Below are positions 1 to 6,389 of a DNA stretch of 11,997 bases, piece by piece. Below the pieces are notes generated by a model. That model did no database searches. It was not told where the DNA came from and saw only the letters and a list, made by a program, of their open reading frames with translations. This DNA is from Pseudomonadota bacterium (GTDB taxonomy: Bacteria; Desulfobacterota; Desulfobacteria; Desulfobacterales; C00003060). The stretch is taken from positions 1 through 11,997 of the forward strand of contig JADFWI010000569.1 of NCBI GenBank assembly GCA_015222985.1, in the 5' to 3' direction. The translations under genes and the position numbers were made by a program. Position 1 is the stretch's first letter. Each line of letters opens with the position of its first letter.

Positions 1-1
1 A

Positions 2-151
2 CCCTAATGTTGCATAAACAACATGGCAACAGAAGGCAAAAACCAAGAATAACATATGGTTGAGCATTCATGATGCATTGTTCGCAAATGCACCGAGAGT
101 GACATCCATGGAAAGCGAAAAACCTGCCATGTTGTTTATGCAACGCTAGGG
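2..151. repeat. 150-bp imperfect inverted repeat (MITE- or cruciform-like)
   Basis: Bases 2-28 and 125-151 are reverse complements over 27 positions with only two mismatches (positions 7 and 8). The shared core of each arm reads GTTGCATAAACAACATGGCA on one strand. The left arm contains its own dyad, ATGTTG-N6-CAACAT (7-24); the right arm keeps only GTTG-N6-CAAC (131-144). A smaller hairpin, TGCATT (74-79) with AATGCA (87-92), sits near the middle. Possible explanations are a small non-autonomous transposon remnant, a paired binding site for a dimeric protein, or a structured RNA. The left border lies at the window edge, so target-site duplications cannot be tested. Confidence 0.7.
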
Positions 152-173
152 CTAACTTACAAGGAGGCCACTA

Positions 174-236
174 ATGGTATTATCAGGCTCCATCATTCAT
201 ATCCATCACGTGGCAATACAGCCCCACCTGCGCTGA
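174..236 (+). CDS. Possible 20-residue small protein or leader peptide
   Basis: An ATG at 174 is preceded by AAGGAGG (161-167) with a 6-base spacer, which is close to the ideal ribosome-binding arrangement and better than that of most genes in this window. The frame runs 20 codons to TGA (234-236), encoding MVLSGSIIHIHHVAIQPHLR. It is rich in isoleucine and histidine and has no recognisable motif. It ends about 98 bases before the cyclase gene on the same strand. It may be a leader peptide, a small protein, or the relic start of a lost gene next to the inverted repeat. It could also be chance, since no conservation can be checked here. Confidence 0.3.
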   Translation: MVLSGSIIHIHHVAIQPHLR

Positions 237-334
237 AAGACGGAAGAAAATTCCAAGGCACTGCTCTGCGGACAGGAACCGGCCTGACAATATGTTTGAT
301 ATTTTGAGATACGTTAATATGCCGAGGGGGAAAT

Positions 335-1336
335 ATGACCAGTCTTCTATTCATCGACGATGAGGAAGGGGTGCGGCGGTCGATAAAGCGGGCACTCAAG
401 AAGGAACCATACACTGTCTACACAGCAGAAGACGGGGAGACGGGCATCCAGTTGGTTGAACAATACCTCTCACAGATCGGTGTTGTTATCTCCGACTACA
501 AAATGCCCGGGCTGGATGGCCTGGAAACCCTCGCCCTTATCTCTTCCATCAATCCTGAAATCACCCGCATACTCCTGACGGGCTATGCCACCATGAACAG
601 CGCCATTCGGGCCACCAACGAGGGCCTTGATGGGTTTCTCACAAAACCCTTTGATAACATTGAACTAAGGAATAGAATTCAGGACATTATGATCAAGAAA
701 CGGCTGAGACAGTTCGTTTCTGATCAGGTATACAAGGAGATCAAGAGCGACCCCACGGTCATGACCCCTAGAAAGCAGCAAGTGACGATTCTCTTTAGCG
801 ACATTAGAGGGTTCACGGGAATGTCTCAGCAGTTTCCTCCAGAGGAGATTGCTGAGTTTTTGAACGATCACTATTTTACTCCGTTGGGAGAAATAGCATA
901 TCGGCACAACGGCACCGTGGACAAACACATGGGCGATTGCATAATGGTGATCTACGGATCTCCCGTGTCCCACGATGACGACGTTGTCAGAGCCATTGGG
1001 TCGGCCATCGAGATGCAGAAAACGAGCCGGGCCATCAGTGAAGAGTTGCGGCAAAAAAACGGGTTTCATCTGAACGTAGGCATAGGGATCTGCACCGGTG
1101 AGGTAGTGTCCGGAGTGTTTGGTTCGCTGCGCAAAAGGGAATACACGGCCTTTGGAATGGCTGTCAATATCGCGGCTCGTCTTGAGAAAATGGCCAGGGG
1201 GGGCGAGATATTGGTGAGTGAGACGACCTATATGGAAGCGCTGGAGCAGTTTGTAGCCGAGAAGTTGCCTCCTACTGTACGTGTCAAAGGCTTGGACAGG
1301 CCGATGTCTATCTATCGAATTCTGGGAACGGTTTAG
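335..1336 (+). CDS. Response regulator with class III adenylate cyclase output domain
   Basis: This 333-residue cytosolic protein probably makes cAMP from ATP in response to phosphorylation by a histidine kinase. Residues 3-118 form a receiver domain with acidic D8/D9, phospho-acceptor D54 (SDYKMPG), T82 and K104 (TKPF). After a short linker, residues 149-333 form a class III cyclase: FSDIRGFTG holds metal-binding D156, MGDCIM holds the second metal ligand D201, and K197 with T271 fit the adenine-selecting Lys/Thr pair rather than a guanylate pair. N278 and R282 (VNIAAR) are the transition-state residues. Nothing essential is missing. The ATG follows GAGGGGG (324-330). There is no kinase in the window, so the partner is unknown. 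The domain calls are firm; cAMP rather than cGMP as product is inferred from K197/T271. Confidence 0.9.
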   Translation: MTSLLFIDDEEGVRRSIKRALKKEPYTVYTAEDGETGIQLVEQYLSQIGVVISDYKMPGLDGLETLALISSINPEITRILLTGYATMNSAIRATNEGLDGFLTKPFDNIELRNRIQDIMIKKRLRQFVSDQVYKEIKSDPTVMTPRKQQVTILFSDIRGFTGMSQQFPPEEIAEFLNDHYFTPLGEIAYRHNGTVDKHMGDCIMVIYGSPVSHDDDVVRAIGSAIEMQKTSRAISEELRQKNGFHLNVGIGICTGEVVSGVFGSLRKREYTAFGMAVNIAARLEKMARGGEILVSETTYMEALEQFVAEKLPPTVRVKGLDRPMSIYRILGTV

Positions 1337-2238
1337 GGTTTCAACTTGATGCAACAACTGTTTTCAAGATCGCTGCCGGAGATGCGAATGGCCTCGGCCT
1401 GTTGGCTTCGGACTTTCGTGACCTTGATTTCACCGATCTTGGGACCTGAAATCAAATAGACGCCGTCTCCATGGCCCTTAACCGGTTCGCCCATTGCAAA
1501 GACCTCCAGAATATCCCCTGTGGCAAGTCCCACATCAATGCCGGCTGAAAGGGTAAATATGCCATCAGAGCTACTGATGATGTAGCCCCTCCAGGGCACT
1601 TCGGCCAAACGCCTGCAGATCATTTCCCCAATCTTGGGCGTGATCTTGTCAAGAATGGAGTGTGCAATTCCTTTGTTGTACTCGTTAGAACCTCTAACGC
1701 TTTGCCAGGCATCTTCTGAGATCTCCACTTCTTCCCGGACGAGTTCATCCAACAGCATTGAGGTTGTCTCAATGTCATAGGCCCTCACACGAAAAGAGAG
1801 TCTCGTAAGCAAACAGGTTTTTCTGAATCCCCAGATGCCGCGTTTGTCCGTGACACATTGAACCTCTGAAATTCCTTGCTCGACCACAGCGCTGAGCCCG
1901 TGGATCCTGCCAAACTCGGCAAGGGCCAAGTGGTCGATCCGGCCTGATTCAATGCGAGGCATCTCTTTCAAGGCCTCACGGATCTTGCGGGAATCCATGA
2001 TGCACAGCCCGTCGCAATTGCGGCCCAAAAAAGCCCTAAGCTCAGTGCCGGCCGCCTTTCGAAAATCCTCGCCCCCGTAATTCGGGCTGTTCAGAATCGG
2101 GAGAAACGCAATTTTTTTCTTTAGATCGCTGCTTTTGCCCATGATGTCGCCGGCAATTTTTTTCGTTGTGGCGCAGCCGGTGATTAGCAAGCAGCCCAGA
2201 AGAAAAAACACCGCGAGATTAGATGTCTTTCTGCCCAC
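1333..2238 (-). CDS. CsgG/FlgT-like outer-membrane lipoprotein, function unknown
   Basis: The predicted lipoprotein has 301 residues. Starting at GTG 2238, it opens with a basic stretch, a hydrophobic core and the lipobox ITGC, with C22 as the lipidated cysteine. Residues 42-135 (KIAFLPILN onward) resemble the N-terminal fold of CsgG/TolB-like envelope proteins. Residues 217-300 (GDILEVF, GPKIGEIKVTKV) resemble the small beta domain at the end of FlgT-type proteins. These resemblances come from pattern memory and are weak. An upstream in-frame start at 2346 would overlap queF by about 100 bases and bury the signal peptide, so it was rejected; GTG 2238 has AGGGGG just upstream and lies 7 bases after the queF stop. 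It is probably co-transcribed with queF. The stop codon overlaps that of the convergent cyclase gene. Confidence 0.75.
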   Translation of the reverse strand: MGRKTSNLAVFFLLGCLLITGCATTKKIAGDIMGKSSDLKKKIAFLPILNSPNYGGEDFRKAAGTELRAFLGRNCDGLCIMDSRKIREALKEMPRIESGRIDHLALAEFGRIHGLSAVVEQGISEVQCVTDKRGIWGFRKTCLLTRLSFRVRAYDIETTSMLLDELVREEVEISEDAWQSVRGSNEYNKGIAHSILDKITPKIGEMICRRLAEVPWRGYIISSSDGIFTLSAGIDVGLATGDILEVFAMGEPVKGHGDGVYLISGPKIGEIKVTKVRSQQAEAIRISGSDLENSCCIKLKP

Positions 2239-2245
2239 GATCCCC

Positions 2246-2656
2246 CTATCCTTTCTCCTTGTACTCAACGCGTGCCGTGGTCTTGATGCCGCCCCTGGGC
2301 GTAAAGGTCCCAACGACCTCCGCAAACTTGGGGTCAAGGACAACAACCAGATCTTCCAAAATGCGATTTACAACATGTTCATAGAAGATGCCGACGTTGC
2401 GATATTGCAGCAGGTAGTATTTCAGGGATTTCAGTTCAACAATCTTGTCCTTCGGTAAATAGCGTATGGTGATACACCCAGAGTCGGGAAGACCTGAAAT
2501 AGGGCACAAAGACGTAAATTCAGGCTGGTCGATCTTGATCTCAATGTCCCTTTGGGCGCCATATGCATAGTCCAGCGATGCAAGGACGTCTCGGGCTACC
2601 TTGTCAGGCTTTTCAACTCCGGCCAGCAGTTTTTTCTGCATATCCGACATGTCCAT
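2246..2656 (-). CDS. queF: NADPH-dependent 7-cyano-7-deazaguanine (preQ0) reductase QueF
   Basis: QueF reduces the nitrile of preQ0 to the amine preQ1, the base later inserted into tRNA anticodons on the way to queuosine. The 136-residue length fits the short single-domain type. Visible signatures are EFTSLCPISG with catalytic C51, conserved D58, the family motif ELKSLKYY (74-81), and FTPRGG (118-123). Where many relatives read F-H-E, this protein reads F-Y-E-H (91-94), so the usual histidine is replaced by Y92 with a histidine two positions later. The ATG at 2656 has AAGGA upstream, inside the end of yhhQ, giving a 44-bp overlap and probable translational coupling. Internal ATGs at 2650 and 2641 are weaker choices. 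Confidence 0.95.
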   Translation of the reverse strand: MDMSDMQKKLLAGVEKPDKVARDVLASLDYAYGAQRDIEIKIDQPEFTSLCPISGLPDSGCITIRYLPKDKIVELKSLKYYLLQYRNVGIFYEHVVNRILEDLVVVLDPKFAEVVGTFTPRGGIKTTARVEYKEKG

Positions 2657-3260
2657 GCTGGTTCCTTTTTATGGTCAGGGCGTAAAAGATCGGCGTATCG
2701 AGCAAAGCAATCAACACCTTAATTATGTACTGCCCCAAGATCATTTTTCCAAGATGGGGGACTGCGCCCCAGAAGGCAATTCCGATAAAAATAACCGTGT
2801 CCACAAGTTGACTGGTCATGGTCGACAGGTTGTTCCTCAACCATTTGTGTCGGCCTCCAGTCAGGTTTTTCCAAAAATGAAAGGCCCATACATCATGTTT
2901 CTGGGAACACAGGTAGGCAAGCAACGATGCCAGCACAATGCGACGATTAGGCCCCAAAAGTATTTCGTAGGCCGACTGCTTCTCTTGCATGAATGGAGCT
3001 ACTGGCAGGAGCATGCCGGCATAGATTATTATCATGGCAAAAATGGAGGCCAAGAATCCATACCATACAGTTCGGTTGCCTTCGTCTTTTCCGTATGTTT
3101 CACCAATGATATCAGTGAGAAGAAACGTAAACGGATAGATGATGACGGCGGCAGGCACGACCAGATTCCAGATAACAACCACCTTGGCTGCAATGATGTT
3201 TGAGACCACCAACCCGGAAACAAAAAGTGATTGAAGCACCGCCAGCTTAGTCAGTTTCAC
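2613..3260 (-). CDS. yhhQ: Queuosine-precursor transporter, YhhQ/QPTR family
   Basis: This 215-residue inner-membrane protein of the YhhQ (COG1738) family imports preQ0 and/or preQ1. About six hydrophobic segments are visible (roughly 8-27, 29-49, 65-88, 106-121, 150-168, 173-196). Family hallmarks are YPFTFLLTDIIGETYGK (42-58) and the central charged stretch KHDVWAFHFWKNLTGG (121-136). The start is a GTG at 3260 with only a weak AGG-type ribosome-binding site. The 3' end overlaps queF by 44 bp, so uptake and reduction of the same precursor are encoded together. The 96 bases separating it from rlmN show no convincing preQ1 riboswitch core, though a distant variant cannot be excluded. Confidence 0.93.
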   Translation of the reverse strand: MKLTKLAVLQSLFVSGLVVSNIIAAKVVVIWNLVVPAAVIIYPFTFLLTDIIGETYGKDEGNRTVWYGFLASIFAMIIIYAGMLLPVAPFMQEKQSAYEILLGPNRRIVLASLLAYLCSQKHDVWAFHFWKNLTGGRHKWLRNNLSTMTSQLVDTVIFIGIAFWGAVPHLGKMILGQYIIKVLIALLDTPIFYALTIKRNQHGHVGYAEKTAGRS

Positions 3261-3356
3261 AATAACCTATAAATCCTAAGACAATATCATTGAGTTCGCC
3301 AGTTTTTCGGCTTCCTATAGCACAATTAGCCTGACAGTAAAAGAGCAACACCTTTT

Positions 3357-4397
3357 CTAGACACGAAGCTGTCCGCAAGCAGCGCCAATGTCCCCGCCTT
3401 TGCTTCGGCGTATCAGAGTCGTGTAATGATTATCTGTGAGGATTTTCTGGAAAGCCAGGATGGTGGTCTCATCAGGTCTCTTGAATCGGCTCCCCTCAAA
3501 GGGATTGAAGGGAATGAGGTTGATCTTCGCCCGGAGGGGCTTCAAGAGCCTTGCCAGACGGCAGGCGTCCTCATCCCTGTCATTTACGCCAGAGATCAGG
3601 ACATATTCGAAAGTGATCATGCGCCGAGAGGGCAGGGGGAACCGGCTGCATGCACCAAGAAGCGCTTCCAATGGGTACGTCCGGTTGATGGGCATCAAAT
3701 AATCTCTGGTCTTGTTGTCTGCCGCGTTTAAGGAAACAGCAAGGTTAACCGTGACGTCCTGTCCAAGGTCACCTATCTTTGGGACAAGCCCTGCCGTGGA
3801 AAGGGTTACGCGGCGACTGGAGAACTGCAGTCCGTTGTTGGCGGTAATGATGCCGATGGCCTTCACTACGCTCTCATAATTGGCGAGGGGTTCCCCCATA
3901 CCCATAAACACGATATTGGTCAGGGAGTCTGGGTGTGCCAGATCATTTTGAACAGCGCAGACCTGGTTCACGATTTCTGCAGGTTTCAGGTTGCGCACGA
4001 ATCCGCCACTGCCGGTGAGGCAGAACTTGCACCCCAAAGCGCATCCAACCTGGCTTGAGATACAGAGCGTCCGATGACCCCGCTCGGGAATCAACACGCT
4101 TTGAACATGATGGCCGTCCTTAAGGCGGAAAAGGTATTTTTTTGAGCCATCCCTGGAAGCCTGAATCAGTTCGGGGTCAAGACGGCTTATTGTGAGTCTT
4201 CCGGAAAGCCACTGCCTCAATTCCTTGGAAACGTCTGTCATTAGAGAAAAGTGACTGGCGTTTCGGTGGTATGTCCACCTGAGGATCTGGCCGGCCCGAT
4301 AGGGGGCGATGTCATGCGCCTGAAGCCAATCCGTAAAGGCCTTCTCGGTGAAGTTCTTTATGTCGTGCTGATGTGACATGGCATGAGAGCTTCGCAC
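3357..4397 (-). CDS. rlmN: Dual-specificity 23S rRNA/tRNA adenine-C2 methyltransferase RlmN
   Basis: RlmN is a radical-SAM enzyme that methylates C2 of A2503 in 23S rRNA and A37 in a subset of tRNAs. In this 346-residue protein the cluster-binding CxxxCxxC is C119, C123 and C126 (GCALGCKFC). The two catalytic cysteines are C112 (LCISSQ) and C341 (GAACGQL), with the same 7-residue spacing from C112 to C119 as in the E. coli enzyme. GMGEPL (166-171) is the SAM-binding GGE-like motif. The GTG start at 4397 has AAAGAG upstream; an ATG at 4379 is a less supported alternative. There is no sign of a Cfr-type resistance enzyme. It is the first gene of the leftward group and diverges from ffh. Confidence 0.95.
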   Translation of the reverse strand: MRSSHAMSHQHDIKNFTEKAFTDWLQAHDIAPYRAGQILRWTYHRNASHFSLMTDVSKELRQWLSGRLTISRLDPELIQASRDGSKKYLFRLKDGHHVQSVLIPERGHRTLCISSQVGCALGCKFCLTGSGGFVRNLKPAEIVNQVCAVQNDLAHPDSLTNIVFMGMGEPLANYESVVKAIGIITANNGLQFSSRRVTLSTAGLVPKIGDLGQDVTVNLAVSLNAADNKTRDYLMPINRTYPLEALLGACSRFPLPSRRMITFEYVLISGVNDRDEDACRLARLLKPLRAKINLIPFNPFEGSRFKRPDETTILAFQKILTDNHYTTLIRRSKGGDIGAACGQLRV

Positions 4398-4423
4398 CTA
4401 GTCTCTTTAAGAAAAATATTCCC

Positions 4424-4450
4424 TTGACACAGGAAGCAATGAATAATAAT
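4424..4450 (+). promoter_or_regulatory. Candidate sigma-70 promoter for ffh operon
   Basis: A perfect TTGACA (4424-4429) is followed after 15 bases by AATAAT (4445-4450), five of six matches to TATAAT. The spacing is shorter than optimal; TATAAC at 4451-4456 is a better hexamer but 21 bases away. The AT-rich setting and the position 33 bases before ffh support a promoter, although the exact -10 is unclear. Confidence 0.45.
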
Positions 4451-4457
4451 TATAACA
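4449..4457 (-). promoter_or_regulatory. Candidate extended -10 promoter for rlmN
   Basis: Read on the minus strand, 4457-4449 is TGT-TATAAT, a perfect -10 hexamer with the TGn extension. No good -35 lies 16-18 bases upstream, which extended -10 promoters can tolerate. Transcription would begin near 4442, leaving a leader of about 45 bases before the rlmN GTG. It shares bases with the ffh promoter region. Confidence 0.45.
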
Positions 4458-4482
4458 GGTTTTACAAACAACAGGAAACGCC

Positions 4483-5811
4483 ATGTTCGAAGACCTGACT
4501 GACAAACTGAACTTGACCTTCAAGAAACTTAGGGGGCACGGCAAGTTAACTGAGAAAAATATTGACGCCGGGCTTAAAGAGGTTCGCATCGCCCTTCTTG
4601 AAGCCGACGTCCATTATAGGGTTGTAAAACAGTTGCTGGCATCCATCAGGGAGCGCGCCGTCGGCCAGGAGGTGTTGGCCAGCCTGACACCAGGGCAACA
4701 AGTTGTCAAGGTTGTTAATGAAGAGTTGACCCAGCTTATGGGAGACAGGCATGAAGGGCTGAAACTCATTGGCCAGCCTGCGCCTGTCATGCTCGTGGGC
4801 CTGCAGGGTTCAGGCAAGACCACAACGGCCGGCAAGTTGGCCAGGTTCTTGACGGGACAAAATCGAAAGCCTTATCTGGTGCCGGCTGACATCTATCGCC
4901 CGGCAGCTATTGAACAGTTGGAGAAACTCGGAAATGAGCTGAATATTCCGGTCTTTCCGGCCACGGACGACATGGATCCAGTGGATATTTGCCGGAATGC
5001 CCTCCTGCAAGCCCGTCAGGAATCCCGTGATACCCTATTGATAGATACAGCGGGCCGCCTTCACATTGATGAGACCCTGATGGCCGAACTCAAACGCATC
5101 AAGGAGGCCATACAGCCCTCCGACATCATCTTGGTGGCCGATGCCATGACCGGCCAGGATGCCGTCAATATGGCCAAGGCCTTTGATGATGCCCTTGACA
5201 TAGGTGGCGTCATTCTCACGAAGATGGAGGGTGACGCCAGAGGCGGAGCAGCCATTTCGATCCAGGCAATGACTTCAAAGCCCATCAAGTTTGTGGGCGT
5301 GGGTGAAAAATTGGATGCCTTGGAATCTTTTCACCCAGACCGTATGGCATCCAGGATACTGGGAATGGGTGACATGCTCACCCTCATCGAGAAGGCCCAG
5401 AGTACTGTTGATGAAAAGCAGGCGCGCGAACTGGAAGAGAAACTTCGAAAAAACCAGTTCACCCTGGGAGATTTCCGTGATCAAATGGCCCAGGTCAGAA
5501 AGATGGGTTCCATGGAGGAGCTTCTGGCCATGATTCCCGGGATGGGCAAGCTCAAACAGATGAAACAGTTCAAGGTGGACGAAAGAGAATTCGTACGCAT
5601 TACAGCCATTATTGACTCCATGACTGTTCAGGAACGCCGGAGGCACCAGATTATTAACGCAAGTCGGCGCAAACGAATTGCCAAGGGAAGCGGAACTACG
5701 GTCCAACAGGTGAACCAGCTCCTAAAGAATTATGTCCAAGTGCAAAAGATGATCAAGAAGTTGAACAAAGGCGGCTTTCGCCCTTTTGGTCGAGGAGGCT
5801 TGCCGTTCTAA
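4483..5811 (+). CDS. ffh: Signal recognition particle protein Ffh (SRP54)
   Basis: Ffh is the GTPase subunit of the signal recognition particle. It binds 4.5S RNA and nascent hydrophobic signals and hands ribosomes to FtsY at the membrane. Of its 442 residues, roughly 1-85 are the helical N domain. The G domain follows, with GLQGSGKTTT (106-115), DIYRPAA (136-142), DTAGR (188-192), TKMEGD (246-251) and GVGEKLD (272-278). The methionine-rich M domain fills the rest, including the RNA-binding helix around RRKRIAKGSGTT. Length and motifs are typical. The ATG follows AGGA (4473-4476) with a 6-base spacer. It appears to be the first gene of a translation operon; no 4.5S RNA gene is visible in the window. 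Confidence 0.98.
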   Translation: MFEDLTDKLNLTFKKLRGHGKLTEKNIDAGLKEVRIALLEADVHYRVVKQLLASIRERAVGQEVLASLTPGQQVVKVVNEELTQLMGDRHEGLKLIGQPAPVMLVGLQGSGKTTTAGKLARFLTGQNRKPYLVPADIYRPAAIEQLEKLGNELNIPVFPATDDMDPVDICRNALLQARQESRDTLLIDTAGRLHIDETLMAELKRIKEAIQPSDIILVADAMTGQDAVNMAKAFDDALDIGGVILTKMEGDARGGAAISIQAMTSKPIKFVGVGEKLDALESFHPDRMASRILGMGDMLTLIEKAQSTVDEKQARELEEKLRKNQFTLGDFRDQMAQVRKMGSMEELLAMIPGMGKLKQMKQFKVDEREFVRITAIIDSMTVQERRRHQIINASRRKRIAKGSGTTVQQVNQLLKNYVQVQKMIKKLNKGGFRPFGRGGLPF

Positions 5812-5827
5812 GGAGGAATAGTGTCGG

Positions 5828-6088
5828 ATGTCAGTTAAGATCAGATTGGCCAGGTTTGGCGCAAAGAAAAAGCCGTTTTATCGAATCGTTGTGGCTTCAA
5901 ACGAAGCCCCTCGGGATGGGAGATTTCTCGAACTCGTGGGAACCTATGATCCCCTTGGCAAGACTGCCTCCGTGACTTTGAAACGAGATAGGATCAAGAC
6001 ATGGATTGAAAAGGGGGCCATCCCGACAGCAACCGTGAAGAGTCTGCTGAAAGAGCATGGTTTCTTTTCGAAAACACCTAATGCCTAA
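5828..6088 (+). CDS. rpsP: Small ribosomal subunit protein bS16
   Basis: This 86-residue basic protein begins [20 protein letters not shown] and contains [20 protein letters not shown], both characteristic of bS16, an early-binding 30S protein needed for assembly. Its AAGGAGG (5810-5816) overlaps the ffh stop codon and sits 11 bases from the ATG, farther than ideal. A GTG at 5821, four bases after the same AAGGAGG, opens a 5-codon frame ending at 5838 that overlaps the rpsP start in another phase. It may compete with or couple to rpsP initiation. Protein identity is certain. Confidence 0.98.
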   Translation: MSVKIRLARFGAKKKPFYRIVVASNEAPRDGRFLELVGTYDPLGKTASVTLKRDRIKTWIEKGAIPTATVKSLLKEHGFFSKTPNA

Positions 6089-6152
6089 TGGAGTTCTTCC
6101 AAACCAGCTTAGTTGGCGTCGCTTCTTTTTGATGCTGTGAGGAGGTCGGGAG

Positions 6153-6383
6153 ATGAAGGATCTGATCAAGTACATTGCTCAAGCGCTGGTGGATCATCCG
6201 GAAGCAGTGGAGGTTTCCGAAGTGGAAGGATCGCAGACATCAGTCCTGGAGCTGAAGGTGGCCAAGGATGATCTCGGGAAAATCATTGGGAAACAGGGCC
6301 GAACGGCCCGTGCCATACGGACGATCCTGAGCGCGGCTTCGGCCAAAATCAAGAAAAGGTCTGTACTTGAGATCATCGAGTAG
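6153..6383 (+). CDS. khpA: KH-domain RNA-binding protein KhpA
   Basis: This is a 76-residue single KH-domain protein of the KhpA/YlqC family. The nucleic-acid-binding GXXG loop is GKQG at 46-49, within [16 protein letters not shown]. Relatives in Firmicutes pair with KhpB and bind RNAs that affect cell division and elongation; the role in proteobacteria is little known. GAGGAGG (6139-6145) precedes the ATG by 7 bases. Its position between rpsP and rimM matches a widely conserved order and suggests a link to ribosome or RNA maturation. The stop is 6 bases before rimM. Confidence 0.95.
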   Translation: MKDLIKYIAQALVDHPEAVEVSEVEGSQTSVLELKVAKDDLGKIIGKQGRTARAIRTILSAASAKIKKRSVLEIIE

Positions 6384-6389
6384 GATTCC

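Larger units (their letters stand above)
1..334. other. Non-coding left end with inverted repeat and leader region
   Basis: No recognisable conserved gene lies in these 334 bases. They hold a 150-bp inverted repeat (2-151), a 20-codon reading frame with a strong ribosome-binding site (174-236), and about 100 bases of leader before the cyclase gene. TTGATA (296-301) and TAATAT (315-320) occur upstream of the cyclase but are only 13 bases apart, too close for a standard sigma-70 promoter, so no promoter is called. Confidence 0.6.

Noticed and set aside
2..151. Integron attC recombination site
   Set aside because: The arms form a folded repeat of suitable size, but the ends do not carry GTTRRRY / RYYYAAC core boxes (GTTGCAT breaks the rule), and no integrase or gene cassette is visible.
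2..151. Retron non-coding RNA or intrinsic terminator
   Set aside because: There is no reverse transcriptase gene nearby, and the 96-base centre without a T-run is unlike a terminator.
255..270. Sigma-54 promoter for the cyclase gene
   Set aside because: GGCAC and TGC are present, but the GG-to-GC spacing is 9 bases rather than the required 10.
665..1357. Antisense gene opposite the cyclase (minus strand, 230 codons)
   Set aside because: The translation has no recognisable domain and lies entirely opposite a protein with full catalytic motifs, so it is a shadow frame.
2239..2346. Longer lipoprotein start at 2346
   Set aside because: It would overlap queF by about 100 bases and bury the signal peptide and lipobox; GTG 2238 has AGGGGG upstream and a proper signal sequence.
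3261..3356. preQ1 riboswitch upstream of yhhQ-queF
   Set aside because: The expected conserved preQ1-I core and its A-rich tail are not visible on the minus strand. A covariance search would be decisive for divergent classes.
3357..4397. Cfr-type antibiotic-resistance methylase
   Set aside because: Sequence and context (housekeeping gene beside ffh) fit RlmN; nothing suggests a mobile resistance gene.
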